NCBI GenBank assembly: GCA_030388825.1
Contig: CP128835.1
Coordinates: 496,001-560,000, forward strand
Reading direction: 5' to 3'
DNA length: 64,000 nucleotides
Origin: Rossellomorea sp. AcN35-11
GTDB lineage: Bacteria; Bacillota; Bacilli; Bacillales; Bacillaceae_B
This document shows positions 9,424-18,386 of the stretch, one piece after another. Every line of letters starts with the position of its first letter. Position 1 is the first letter of the stretch. The notes beneath the pieces were generated by a model that was not told the origin of the DNA, searched no databases, and was given only the letters and a program-made list of their open reading frames with translations. Both the position numbers and the translations under genes were made by a program.

Positions 9424-10740
9424 TTACATTTTTATTGCTGATTTTAACCATATTGTCGTTTCCAATTCTCTACATACCGTAAAGTAGTGAAGCATGGTTA
9501 TGAGTACCGATCCCGCATTCATGCCGACAATGACTCCTTCCATGCCAAAACGGGACCCCAGCAGATAGATCAAACTGAAAGAAAACACACTCGACCAGAT
9601 AGTATGAAGAAGGGCATCCTTCACCAGTCCCAGACCGATCAGAAAGGCTTGGAGTGGAAAAACCAGAAAATGAAAGAGAAAGTAAGGCCAGAGCAGTTTC
9701 AAATAATAAGACGACGAAACAGAATGAAAAAAGGTCTCTGTCAGATAATCCCCCAGCAAATAATAAAGTAAAACGGCGGGGACCCCATAGCCCAATGTAA
9801 TCCACATCACCTGCTTAAGATGAGTGATGATTCCTTCCATATCCTTGGCAGAAGCTTTTTCAGACACCGTGGGAATCAAGACAATCAACATGGAAAAAGC
9901 AATGAATGACGGGAAGAAACCAATGGTGAGGGCAATCCCTGCAAGCATCCCGAAATGTTCATTCGCCTCTGACATCCCCATTCCTGAAAGCACTAAAGTC
10001 CATTTGATAAGAAACGGCTGAACGGCATGGGTAAGGGCGTGAAAGATTCTGAGCATGGTCGTTGGAAGCGACACCGACAACACCGACTTCCTCATTTCTG
10101 AATTCGTCAATGTTAGATGGCTTTTCTTTCTATTACCCTTAATTGCATGAAAGTAAGCATGCATTAAATAAACAAAAACGACCCCTTCACTGGCAATCAG
10201 TGTCCCCAGAGCGATGAGAATCGACACATCGACATCAAATGATAGAAACTGATAAATCGAAACCAATAAAAGAAGTTGAATTCCTTTACGCAGGAAATTA
10301 GCCACCGCTATTTTACTCATCTTCTGGATCCCCATAAAATAGCCTCTCGTTATGGAAGTAAAAGCCACAATCGGAATCACGATCAGAATAAGCCATCGTA
10401 TTCCCGGATGATAGCCTTGGAATAATGGCGTCCATGTGTAGATCAGAACCATTAGAACCAGGAGAACACACGTGGTGATGACTGCAAATCGAAAAGCATA
10501 GTGAAGCATTCCACGGTGATACGTTTCCTCCCGTTCAGCAAAAAATTTAGAAAGGCTTATGGGAAGTTCCATACTTGATAAAATGACAATCAGGAACACG
10601 GTCGGCAGGATCGACATATACGTTCCAAGACCTGCTTCCCCCAGTTCCCTGGCAAGAATCATATTTATGACAAATTCCAAACACTCTCCCAGAAAAGCCG
10701 TCACCACCAGCACCAACGTACCCCTTAAAAACAGACTCAT
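9424..10740 (-). CDS. SpoVB/MurJ-like polysaccharide flippase (MATE superfamily)
   Basis: 438-residue protein with about twelve membrane segments, related to oligosaccharide/lipid-linked precursor flippases of the SpoVB/YtgP group. The N-terminus has the family-typical LGEAGLGTYMSILP followed by SMELPISLSKFFAE; SpoVB proteins act in spore cortex precursor export. The true lipid substrate is not visible. ATG 10740 with AAGGCGGG upstream. No polymerase or glycosyltransferase is adjacent, which fits a stand-alone SpoVB-like role. Confidence 0.8.
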   Translation of the reverse strand: MSLFLRGTLVLVVTAFLGECLEFVINMILARELGEAGLGTYMSILPTVFLIVILSSMELPISLSKFFAEREETYHRGMLHYAFRFAVITTCVLLVLMVLIYTWTPLFQGYHPGIRWLILIVIPIVAFTSITRGYFMGIQKMSKIAVANFLRKGIQLLLLVSIYQFLSFDVDVSILIALGTLIASEGVVFVYLMHAYFHAIKGNRKKSHLTLTNSEMRKSVLSVSLPTTMLRIFHALTHAVQPFLIKWTLVLSGMGMSEANEHFGMLAGIALTIGFFPSFIAFSMLIVLIPTVSEKASAKDMEGIITHLKQVMWITLGYGVPAVLLYYLLGDYLTETFFHSVSSSYYLKLLWPYFLFHFLVFPLQAFLIGLGLVKDALLHTIWSSVFSFSLIYLLGSRFGMEGVIVGMNAGSVLITMLHYFTVCRELETTIWLKSAIKM

Positions 10741-10820
10741 ATCGTTGTAACCCGCCTTTGTATTAGATGGTCTATTCTATGATGGTTGTCCAGGGATTAT
10801 GTGAGAGGGGAGGTCAGTCA

Positions 10821-10928
10821 ATGGAAGAAACACGGTTGTCAGACGATGCACAGTGGGTATTTGTTGACGGGATGGGTTCCGGCTTCCGAAGGTGTTGTGA
10901 AACTCACGGCAGAACGATATTGTCATGA
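10821..10928 (+). CDS. possible very small ORF, doubtful
   Basis: 35 codons from ATG 10821 with an excellent GGGGAGG site seven bases upstream, in the 236-base gap between the flippase and the GH30 gene. The overlapping +1 frame continues with an unusually protein-like stretch (GYLLTGWVPASEGVVKL, then ERYCHDHRPHKKK) with Cys and His residues, so the real gene may be a frameshifted short metal-binding-type protein. I do not recognise it. Confidence 0.25.
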   Translation: MEETRLSDDAQWVFVDGMGSGFRRCCETHGRTILS

Positions 10929-10940
10929 TCACAGACCACA

Positions 10941-10974
10941 TAAAAAAAAAGCAGCCCTCAAAGGACTGCTTTCC
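10941..10974 (-). terminator. terminator of the beta-glucoside operon
   Basis: Minus strand AAGCAGTCCTTTGAGGGCTGCTT hairpin followed by a run of T (+ strand A-run at 10941-10949), immediately past the GH30 stop codon. Confidence 0.85.
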
Positions 10975-10976
10975 TT

Positions 10977-12320
10977 CTAACCAATGATAAACGTTGCGAT
11001 CGAATGTAATGGAAGAGTGGTGTTTATGCTTCCGTCACCGCAGGATAGCGCAATCTCTTCATCATGATCATTTGCATTCATGGTAACAACGACAAGTCTT
11101 CCATCTTCATTTTCAAAAGCCGTGGATATTATCCTGTCATTCGAGACCTGACACTCAATGCGTCTTGCTCCGGGTTTAATATATTTACTAAAATGCCCAA
11201 TATAATAATAAGAGCTGTTATAGTGTACTTCGTCCTTCACTGTATCGACAATGACCGGGGCATCACAGTAGTTCCCTACATGATTGGGGCCTCCCTCTTC
11301 ATTCAATACGAGATTCCAGTCGATCCACGCTTCAAGATAATGGTTCAGGTCACCGATGATATTTCTTCCATAACGTTCACCTGTATCCCATGAACCTAAT
11401 TGGACGCCGCCTTCCTGACACCCTTCTGTAAATATCAGATGCTTGTCAGGGAATGCTTGATGGACTTTCGAAAGATTTTCAAACTCCTCGGATACATACC
11501 AATGCAACCCTGTCCCCCATACATAACGGGCCGCTTCAGGATCAGATAACACAGCATGTGCGCGCTCGTAGATCACATCACGATTATGATCCCATATGAT
11601 GACCTTTACATCATCATGTCCCTTTTCAACAAGGGACGGACCTAAATGATGTTTGATGAAATCACGCTCTTCTTCTCCTGTATAGAGACAGGAATCCCAA
11701 ACCTGCTTTGCTTCAGGCTCATTCTGAATGGTGATTCCCCAGATTTTGACCCCTTCTTCTTCCATGGCCTCAATATACCTGGAATAGTAGTCTGCCCATA
11801 CGGATTGAAACTCAGGCAGCAGTTTCCCACCGTTGTTCATTTCATTGTTCGATTTCATCCATGCAGGAGGGCTCCACGGTGATGCCACTATGGAGAGCTC
11901 ACTCCCTGCCACTTCCATCGCATCATGAATGAGAGGAAGCACAAGCTTTTTCTCCCGCTCGATGGAAAAGCTTTCTAGGGAAGTATCTCCATCCTTCACG
12001 TATGTATAGTTCCCCAGAGAAAAATCGCAACTATTGATATGTGTCCGGCCTAACCGATAGCCAAGGCCTTCTTCCGGGTGGAAATAGCGCCTTATGACCT
12101 GTTGCCTTTTTTCAGGGCTAATCAGGGAGAGACTGTGAGCAGCGGATTCAGTGAATGCTCCTCCAAATCCTATTATCTCTTGATACTTTTGTTCAGGATC
12201 GATCTTGATATGAGTGGATGCTTTCATCTCACCGGAAGAAAAGGAAACCGGCTGTTGACGAGAGAACCGATCTCCTGTGTCTTTGGCAGTTAAGATCACT
12301 TCTACTTGCTTTGTGCTCAT
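10977..12320 (-). CDS. GH30 family glycosidase (glucosylceramidase/beta-1,6-glucanase type)
   Basis: 447-residue glycoside hydrolase with the GH30 pattern: GFGGAFTESAAHSL near the N-terminus, the acid/base Glu201 in TIQNEPEA, the nucleophile Glu299 in LIFTEG, and the C-terminal beta-sandwich. Family members cleave beta-glucosidic bonds, often beta-1,6. There is no signal peptide, so it works inside the cell on imported oligosaccharides. Last gene of the operon; its start overlaps the end of the GH1 gene by 4 bases. It probably splits a beta-glucoside such as a gentio-oligosaccharide together with GH1. Confidence 0.88.
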   Translation of the reverse strand: MSTKQVEVILTAKDTGDRFSRQQPVSFSSGEMKASTHIKIDPEQKYQEIIGFGGAFTESAAHSLSLISPEKRQQVIRRYFHPEEGLGYRLGRTHINSCDFSLGNYTYVKDGDTSLESFSIEREKKLVLPLIHDAMEVAGSELSIVASPWSPPAWMKSNNEMNNGGKLLPEFQSVWADYYSRYIEAMEEEGVKIWGITIQNEPEAKQVWDSCLYTGEEERDFIKHHLGPSLVEKGHDDVKVIIWDHNRDVIYERAHAVLSDPEAARYVWGTGLHWYVSEEFENLSKVHQAFPDKHLIFTEGCQEGGVQLGSWDTGERYGRNIIGDLNHYLEAWIDWNLVLNEEGGPNHVGNYCDAPVIVDTVKDEVHYNSSYYYIGHFSKYIKPGARRIECQVSNDRIISTAFENEDGRLVVVTMNANDHDEEIALSCGDGSINTTLPLHSIATFIIG

Positions 12321-13684
12321 TGGGTTACTTCCTTTGCACCCTCTTCGGCGGAATGTCCGGCCTTATGCTCTCTGATGACTTCTGCATATCGGAAGGCACT
12401 GTCTTTCCAAATTCGTTCCTGGGTTTCAAAATCCACATAAAGAATACCGAATCGCTTATCATAACCGAAGCTCCACTCAAAATTATCCATCAATGACCAT
12501 AGGTAATAGCCCTGGATATTCATGCCCTCTTCATTCAGGTCGGAAACTGCTTGAAGATGCTGATTTAAATAGTCAACACGGTCCTTGTCGTGCACTCTTC
12601 CATTTTCCAACACGTCGTCAAAAGCCGCTCCGTTTTCTGTAATGTAGATAGGAAGGGCAGTATATTCCTGTCTCAGGCGACGAATGAGGTCTTTGAATTC
12701 ATTCGGCGCAATATCCCAGCCCATTCCCGTCTTCTTATAATCAGAGTGGGCACCTTTATGCATAAAGTCATGGGCCGCACTGAATTCAACGATACCACGG
12801 CTATAATAGTTAATACCGAAGAAATCACACTCTATTGAAATCAGTTCCATGTCCCCTTCTTTGATAAAGTCATAGGAATGGACATATTTAGAGAATAAGT
12901 TCATCATGTCTTTCGGATACTCTCCCTTGAATACAGGATCAAGGAACCAGCGGTTTGAATATCCGTCCGCATTATTGGCTGCCAATGCATCGTTCACGGA
13001 ATCTGTATTCGGATAAACCGGTGACAGATTCAACGTAATGCCGATATCCGTTTGTGATTGGAAATCTTTCTTCAACATCTCAACCGCTTTTCCGTGGGAT
13101 AACAACATATGATGAACGGCTTTGACGGCTTCGTCCAGATTCGTGTGCCCTGGGGCATGCACACCTTGATGGTAGCCGAGGAAACCTGCACACCAAGGCT
13201 CATTATGGGTGATCCATGAATCTACGACAGAATCAAGTTCTGTAAAGCACGCTCTTGCATATTCCAGGAACCATTGCACAGATTCACGATTGACCCATCC
13301 GCCTTCTTCATGAGCCCACAATGGAAGATCCCAGTGATACAATGTCACAGCAGGCTTGATGCCTTCTTCCTGCAGCCTTTTGGCAAGATTTTTATAAAAG
13401 TCCATGCCTTCCTGATTGTATTTCCCTTTTTCAGGAAAGATACGTGGCCAGGCAATCGAGAAACGGTACGTATCCACTCCAAGGCGTTTAATATGCTGGA
13501 TATCTTCTTCATATCGGTGATAATGATCACATGCAACATCTCCGTTATGCCGCTTATACACTTTTCCCGGAATGTCACAGAACATATCCCAGATGGATGG
13601 TGTTCTTCCCCCTTCTTGATGTGCTCCTTCTATTTGATACGATGATGTAGCGGTTCCAAAGGTAAATGTTTTATCAAAATGCAT
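12317..13684 (-). CDS. GH1 family beta-glucosidase
   Basis: 455-residue cytoplasmic beta-glucosidase. Visible GH1 features: FGTATSSYQIEGA at the start, acid/base Glu162 in THNEPW, nucleophile Glu350 in YITENG, and the C-terminal WSLMDNFEWSFGY. Without the phospho-binding signature expected of 6-phospho-beta-glucosidases and with an ABC importer rather than a PTS next door, the substrate is probably an unphosphorylated beta-glucoside. It is 15 bases from the permease gene upstream. Confidence 0.9.
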   Translation of the reverse strand: MHFDKTFTFGTATSSYQIEGAHQEGGRTPSIWDMFCDIPGKVYKRHNGDVACDHYHRYEEDIQHIKRLGVDTYRFSIAWPRIFPEKGKYNQEGMDFYKNLAKRLQEEGIKPAVTLYHWDLPLWAHEEGGWVNRESVQWFLEYARACFTELDSVVDSWITHNEPWCAGFLGYHQGVHAPGHTNLDEAVKAVHHMLLSHGKAVEMLKKDFQSQTDIGITLNLSPVYPNTDSVNDALAANNADGYSNRWFLDPVFKGEYPKDMMNLFSKYVHSYDFIKEGDMELISIECDFFGINYYSRGIVEFSAAHDFMHKGAHSDYKKTGMGWDIAPNEFKDLIRRLRQEYTALPIYITENGAAFDDVLENGRVHDKDRVDYLNQHLQAVSDLNEEGMNIQGYYLWSLMDNFEWSFGYDKRFGILYVDFETQERIWKDSAFRYAEVIREHKAGHSAEEGAKEVTQ

Positions 13685-13699
13685 ATCTCATTCTCTCCT

Positions 13700-14617
13700 C
13701 TATTCTTTGATTGATCCTGCTGAAATGCTGTTTACGATATATTTAGATAGGAATAGGAACGCAATCATGATCGGTACAACAGATATCGCAATTCCTAAAT
13801 ACATTGAGCCCAGGTTTTGAGCTACCTGCGATCCTTTTAAGAATCCCATCAAAACTGGCAACGTATATTTCTCAGGCGAGAACAGGATCACGAGCGGCAT
13901 GATGTAGTTATTCCATGAACCGATGAACGTGAAGATCGACATCGTCGCAACAGCCGGCATCATGATCGGGATGCCCACCGTATGGAAAATCTTGAACTCA
14001 CTGGCACCATCAATGCGGGCCGCTTCAATTAAACTTGGATGAAGGGTCGTCTTTATATACTGTCGTAGGAAGAACACGACAAACGGACTTGCAATGGTCG
14101 GTACAATCAGTGGGATGAATGTATCGAGAATCCCAAGGTTCTTACTTAATTCATAAAACCCGATCAGCCCCAATTGTCCTGGAACCATCATCATCACAAG
14201 CATGAAGACGAATAAGAAATTCTTTCCCTTGAATGTGTAGAACGCAAACCCATACGCGGTCAAGGCTGAGAAATACCCTGACAGGACTGTCGTAAGGACT
14301 GCGATGATCAGACTATTCTTAAATCCGGACCAAATGTTTACATACTCCATCATATTCGTATAGTTCTCCACTAAGGAGCTGCCTGGGATCAAGGTGAACC
14401 CTGACAGGATTGCTTCATTTGATCTTGTAGCGTTGACAAGCATCATGAGGAATGGGATGAAGCAAACAATCGCCATCAGTACAAGCAGGATATAAATGAT
14501 GCTCTTCACTATGTTCTTTCTGGTCTTTAATTTAGACTCGTGTGGAAGAAGTTCAGGTTCCGACTTCTCTACCTTCTGAGTCGATACATTTTTTTCAACC
14601 GCTGTTTTTCCCAACAT
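13700..14617 (-). CDS. carbohydrate ABC transporter permease (MalG type)
   Basis: 305-residue inner-membrane permease with six predicted helices after a charged N-terminal tail. The EAA loop is clear: EAARIDGASEFKIFHTVGIPIMMP. This is the second permease of a CUT1-type sugar importer; the ATPase is not in the operon, as usual in Bacillus, where a shared MsmX serves several importers. It ends close to the GH1 start. Confidence 0.9.
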   Translation of the reverse strand: MLGKTAVEKNVSTQKVEKSEPELLPHESKLKTRKNIVKSIIYILLVLMAIVCFIPFLMMLVNATRSNEAILSGFTLIPGSSLVENYTNMMEYVNIWSGFKNSLIIAVLTTVLSGYFSALTAYGFAFYTFKGKNFLFVFMLVMMMVPGQLGLIGFYELSKNLGILDTFIPLIVPTIASPFVVFFLRQYIKTTLHPSLIEAARIDGASEFKIFHTVGIPIMMPAVATMSIFTFIGSWNNYIMPLVILFSPEKYTLPVLMGFLKGSQVAQNLGSMYLGIAISVVPIMIAFLFLSKYIVNSISAGSIKE

Positions 14618-14620
14618 GCT

Positions 14621-15521
14621 TTACACCTTCCTTGCTTGTTTGCGTTCATTTCCATACATCCCTTTAAAGACAATCGCTGAGAAGATCAGGGTAATGACAA
14701 ACAATCCATATGCCACTGCTGATGCATATCCGTAATTGTTAAACTTGAATGCCTGATTGTACAGATAAAGCACCATCGTATTCAATGATCCCTCCGGAGA
14801 GCCGATTCCGTCTGTCAGAAGCATTGGTAAATCAAACAGCTGAAGACCTCCAATCAAGGATGTGATCATGATGTACAGTAAGATTGGTTTGAGTAATGGA
14901 ATCGTAATTTTCGTAAAGGTCTGAAAGCGGTTTGCCCCGTCGATCAATGCAGCCTCATAATAATCCTTCGATATTCCTGAAACACCCGCCATGACGACTA
15001 TGAACGAATGGCCGAACCACATCCATGTAAGAATCAGGGAAACAGACAGCTGTGCAGTTGTTGGCTCATTCAGCCAATTAATCGGTTCTGATATAAGACC
15101 TATATTTAATAGGACCATATTTAATGATCCGTGCTGCCAGTCTAGTAAAATACCAAACAGCAGAGCGACTGAACTGATGGTGATTAAATTAGGTAAATAA
15201 AAGATCGATCTGAAAAATGCCAAACCTTTTAACTTCATTCTCATATCAGAGAAGATTAATGCGAGTACAAGGGCCAGACCAATTTGCAGGGCAAAGTTGA
15301 TCCCCCCAGATTTTCCACGTGTTAAAAAATGCTTCTACAAAGTAACTATCCGTCAATAGACGGGCATAGTTTGCAAGACCAACCACTTCTGCCGTCCCGC
15401 TTCCTGAATAATTCGTAAAGCTGTAATAGAATGTAAGTGCTACAGGATAAATGCTGAATATTAGAAAGATGATCCAAAACGGGGCAATAAAAACATAACC
15501 GTATCGGTCTAATTTCTTCAT
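14621..15521 (-). pseudogene. carbohydrate ABC transporter permease (MalF type), frameshifted as read
   Basis: First permease of the same importer. The frame from ATG 15521 gives KLDRYGYVFIAPFWIIFLIF and reads to FFNTWKIWG; the second frame resumes with LKGLAFFRSIFYLPNL and carries the EAA loop EAALIDGANRFQTFTKITIP. They are joined by removing one base from the six-C run at 15302-15307 (WKIWGIN). Full length is about 299 residues. Probably a sequencing error; the operon otherwise looks intact. Confidence 0.85.
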
Positions 15522-15604
15522 TCCCCAGCCCCCCCTAGTTGTTAGTAGAATTGGCAAGTGACACAGGTGACCTGTGTCACTCGCCGTTAATTGAGTAGAA
15601 CGTC

Positions 15605-16918
15605 TTAGTTACTTGGAACTTTTAAGTCCGGGTATGCGTTTTGTGCTTTTTTGTAGAATTCTTTGACAGCTTCTTCTTTTGATTTCTTACCGTCTACAAA
15701 TTCCTGAACTGCGTTTCCATAGAATGTATCCAATTGTTGATCGTATTTCGTTACGATACCTGGCTCGATTTCTTTCGCTTGCTCAAGGAAGAATTGATAG
15801 TTATTTTGACCACCAAGGAATTCGTCACTGAAATCGTCTTTGATTTCATTCGTTACAGGCAGGTAGGATAGAACATCCCCTGTTTCTTTCGCCCAATCCG
15901 TTAAGAATTCATCATCTTGTGTCATCATTTTCACAAAGTCATAAGCAAGTTCTTTGTTCTCAGACTTTTCATACACTCCTAACCAAGTACCACCCCAGAA
16001 GTACGGGCTTGGTCCATTTGTTACAGCCCAGTCCCCTGCAGATTCCTTCACGTTCGTTTTCAGAACACTGTGAAGACCCCATGTAGGAAGAACATAAGAG
16101 AACACTTGAGTTTCTTTTTCTTTTCCATTTTCTTTTACTTTGATCGGCTTATCCATTGCTTCGAACCATGATGGAGACCACTCAGGCGCCAGTGCTGTAT
16201 AGCTGTTCTCACGTAATGTTTTAGCATAGTCCATGAACTCGATCTTTTGTTCCGTCAGCTTCAGTTCATTCTTGTCGTTCACCCATGGTTGTGGATTGTC
16301 CCCTTGGGAGAACCAGCGGATTGAACCTTCATCCGGGAACATGCTGTAGCCTTTCTCTTTCATCTTTTCAGCTACTTTGAATACATTGTCCATTGAGTTA
16401 AGCATATTGCCTACTTCAGTCGGATCATCTGTTCCAAGTACTTCTTTGGCGATGCTTCTCTTATAGAATAGTCCGCCTGGCGTCGTTTGCCATGACAGGG
16501 CTCTTACATTTCCTTCTTTATCTTTTCCTAGGTCAAAAACGTATGGAACATATTTATCTTTGATTTCATCTACGTTGTAAGGATCTTCTGATAAGTTTTC
16601 CCAATACCCTGCGTCAACCCATTGTTTAAGGAAGGCAATCTCACCGGTGAAAACATCCGGTGCCCCTACTCCGCTTTCAAGTACAGGCTTTAATTTCGTA
16701 GGATAGTCGGCAATGGGAACAATCGTCAATTCCACTTTCACACCATTTTTCTCTTCAAACTTTGTGATTGGTTTCTTTAACTCATCTGTAAACGACCAAA
16801 CCTTTAAATCTACGTCATTCTTTTTAGAATCACCTGATGATTTGGAGTCCCCCGCACAGCCTGCCAACACCCCTGCGATAAGTACAAACGTCAAGAATAG
16901 TGCTAAAACCTTCTTCAT
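15605..16918 (-). CDS. extracellular sugar-binding lipoprotein
   Basis: 437-residue family 1 solute-binding protein. A signal peptide ends in the lipobox LAGCAG with lipidated Cys21, followed by a Ser/Lys/Asp linker. The mature part (DLKVWSFTDELKKPITKFEE...) is typical of CUT1 sugar binders, with aromatic-rich ligand loops. First gene of the transporter operon and so first from the LacI-controlled promoter; a GGGGGAT site precedes ATG 16918. Confidence 0.92.
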   Translation of the reverse strand: MKKVLALFLTFVLIAGVLAGCAGDSKSSGDSKKNDVDLKVWSFTDELKKPITKFEEKNGVKVELTIVPIADYPTKLKPVLESGVGAPDVFTGEIAFLKQWVDAGYWENLSEDPYNVDEIKDKYVPYVFDLGKDKEGNVRALSWQTTPGGLFYKRSIAKEVLGTDDPTEVGNMLNSMDNVFKVAEKMKEKGYSMFPDEGSIRWFSQGDNPQPWVNDKNELKLTEQKIEFMDYAKTLRENSYTALAPEWSPSWFEAMDKPIKVKENGKEKETQVFSYVLPTWGLHSVLKTNVKESAGDWAVTNGPSPYFWGGTWLGVYEKSENKELAYDFVKMMTQDDEFLTDWAKETGDVLSYLPVTNEIKDDFSDEFLGGQNNYQFFLEQAKEIEPGIVTKYDQQLDTFYGNAVQEFVDGKKSKEEAVKEFYKKAQNAYPDLKVPSN

Positions 16919-16945
16919 CTTAATCCCCCTTTTTCACTTTTAGAA

Positions 16946-17003
16946 ATTATAAATACGAAAGCGGTTTCGTTCACTTTTTTTAAAAATCCCGAAACCGGTT
17001 TCG
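16946..17003 (-). promoter_or_regulatory. promoter and two LacI-type operators of the beta-glucoside operon
   Basis: Two palindromes face the LacI regulator gene: CGAAAGCGGTTTCG at 16956-16969 and the perfect CGAAACCGGTTTCG at 16990-17003, centres 34 bases apart. A minus-strand TATAAT (16946-16951) stands next to the first, so a bound repressor would cover the spacer of the promoter. A third related palindrome lies before the regulator gene. Confidence 0.8.
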
Positions 17004-17024
17004 GAATTACCAAAAAAAATTAAG

Positions 17025-18050
17025 TTATCTTTTTTTTTCTTTTTTCAACATTCCACATGATTCGCGGATCATTAACTGGACCGGAATCACTTCCGTTTTA
17101 AACAACTTCTTCTTTTGTATGATCTGTTTAATCAGTAATTTTCCGGCACGGGCACCGATCACATCTGTGTCCTGTCTGATCGTTGTAAGTTTCGGTGTCA
17201 CGTAGGCAGACATTTCAATATCGTCATAGCCAATAACCGAAATATCTTCAGGTATTCTCAAACCCTTTTCTTTAATGGCTTCCATCGCACCGATGGCCAT
17301 ATGGTCCCCCGAAACAAAGACAGCAGTGGGGATCGGTTCCAGCATTAGCAGGGATTCCATAGCAGCCTTTCCTTCTTTAATCGAGAACATTCCACCATTT
17401 ACAAGATATCCTTGATGAATCGGAAGGTTTAATTCATCCATGGCCTTAGTAAACCCTTTAATCCTTTGTGCCCCTGCATCAATCGATGGATCACCTGAAA
17501 TATGGGCGATTTTCGTATGACCCAGTGAATGAAGATAATTCACAGCCAGCTTTCCGCCTTCGATATTATCGGAATATACGACGCTGCAGTTCTGATCGCT
17601 CATGTCGATCACGACGATGGGGATATGACTGTTGATCATGTCCTGCACCTGGGGATCGCTTGGATCCGAACATATTACGACGATTCCATCCACTGCGCGA
17701 TATAAAAAGTGTTCCAGATAACTAGTATCCCGATTTCGCAGATTGCGAGAAGCAAAGATTAGATCATACCCTTCTTTCTCCACAAACTTTCGGAAACTTT
17801 CAATAAGCGAGCTAAAGAAAGGGTGTTTCATACCAACCTCATTGTCCTCTGAGAACATGACACCGATTGTCCAGGATTTCTTGGTCGATAAAGACTGGGC
17901 ATGTGCATTGGGGAGGTATCCCATTTCAGTTGCCGCATCGAGGATTTTCTTCTTTGTCTTTTCACTGACATCAGAGTAATTGTTTAGAGCTTTAGAAACT
18001 GTCGTACTGGAAAATCCAGTGCGTTTTGCTAAGTCATAGATTGTAACCAT
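17025..18050 (-). CDS. LacI family repressor of the beta-glucoside operon
   Basis: 341-residue regulator. The N-terminal HTH MVTIYDLAKRTGFSSTTVSKALN with hinge helix near residues 48-60 is standard for LacI/GalR, followed by a periplasmic-binding-like sugar domain (TIGVMFSEDNEVGMKHPFFSS to the C-terminal EVIPVQLMIRESC). I choose ATG 18050 with GAGGGGA upstream; the longer frame to 18281 would put non-conserved residues before the HTH. It sits directly before the operon it probably controls, and likely also controls itself. Confidence 0.9.
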   Translation of the reverse strand: MVTIYDLAKRTGFSSTTVSKALNNYSDVSEKTKKKILDAATEMGYLPNAHAQSLSTKKSWTIGVMFSEDNEVGMKHPFFSSLIESFRKFVEKEGYDLIFASRNLRNRDTSYLEHFLYRAVDGIVVICSDPSDPQVQDMINSHIPIVVIDMSDQNCSVVYSDNIEGGKLAVNYLHSLGHTKIAHISGDPSIDAGAQRIKGFTKAMDELNLPIHQGYLVNGGMFSIKEGKAAMESLLMLEPIPTAVFVSGDHMAIGAMEAIKEKGLRIPEDISVIGYDDIEMSAYVTPKLTTIRQDTDVIGARAGKLLIKQIIQKKKLFKTEVIPVQLMIRESCGMLKKEKKR

Positions 18051-18067
18051 TACTGTCCCCTCTTCAT

Positions 18068-18081
18068 CGAAAGCGCTTTCG
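18068..18081 (-). promoter_or_regulatory. operator in front of the LacI regulator gene
   Basis: CGAAAGCGCTTTCG, a perfect 14-bp palindrome 17 bases upstream of the regulator's ATG, closely matching the two operators before the transport operon. It suggests autoregulation, or a CcpA site of similar sequence. Confidence 0.75.
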
Positions 18082-18344
18082 TTAATGTTATTATAGTCCA
18101 GACTTTTAATGGAATCAATATAATTTTTTGAAAAATGGTAATAGTGCCGGGAGGTTTTTTCTGGAAGGTGATGTTGTCGGGCTTTTTCTGAAATTCTTTC
18201 AAGGAATCTCTCTTTTGCGGGCATACAACAAAATGTATTTTCACGTGAAAGCAGTTTCTCACTTGATTGGGATGCTTTCACGTTTTATTTCATGAAAAAT
18301 CGTGCCAAATTATGAACGGAGCATATCCAATGCTTCCTCTCCTA

Positions 18345-18378
18345 TTAAAAAAAGCAGTCCTGCTACAGGACTGCTTTA
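18345..18378 (-). terminator. terminator of the RND pump gene
   Basis: Minus strand AAAGCAGTCCTGTAGCAGGACTGCTTTTTTTA: 10-bp stem, short loop, T-run. Directly after the RND stop codon. The rest of 18082-18344 holds no gene; see the notes on its inverted repeat and the dispersed GTGCCAA element. Confidence 0.88.
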
Positions 18379-18386
18379 TCTTGCAT

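Noticed and set aside
18244..18282. CGTGAAAGCA...TGCTTTCACG, 10-bp inverted repeat upstream of the LacI gene, as a terminator
   Set aside because: No gene reads into it on the plus strand and the loop is 19 bases; it may be a distant operator, but support is weak.
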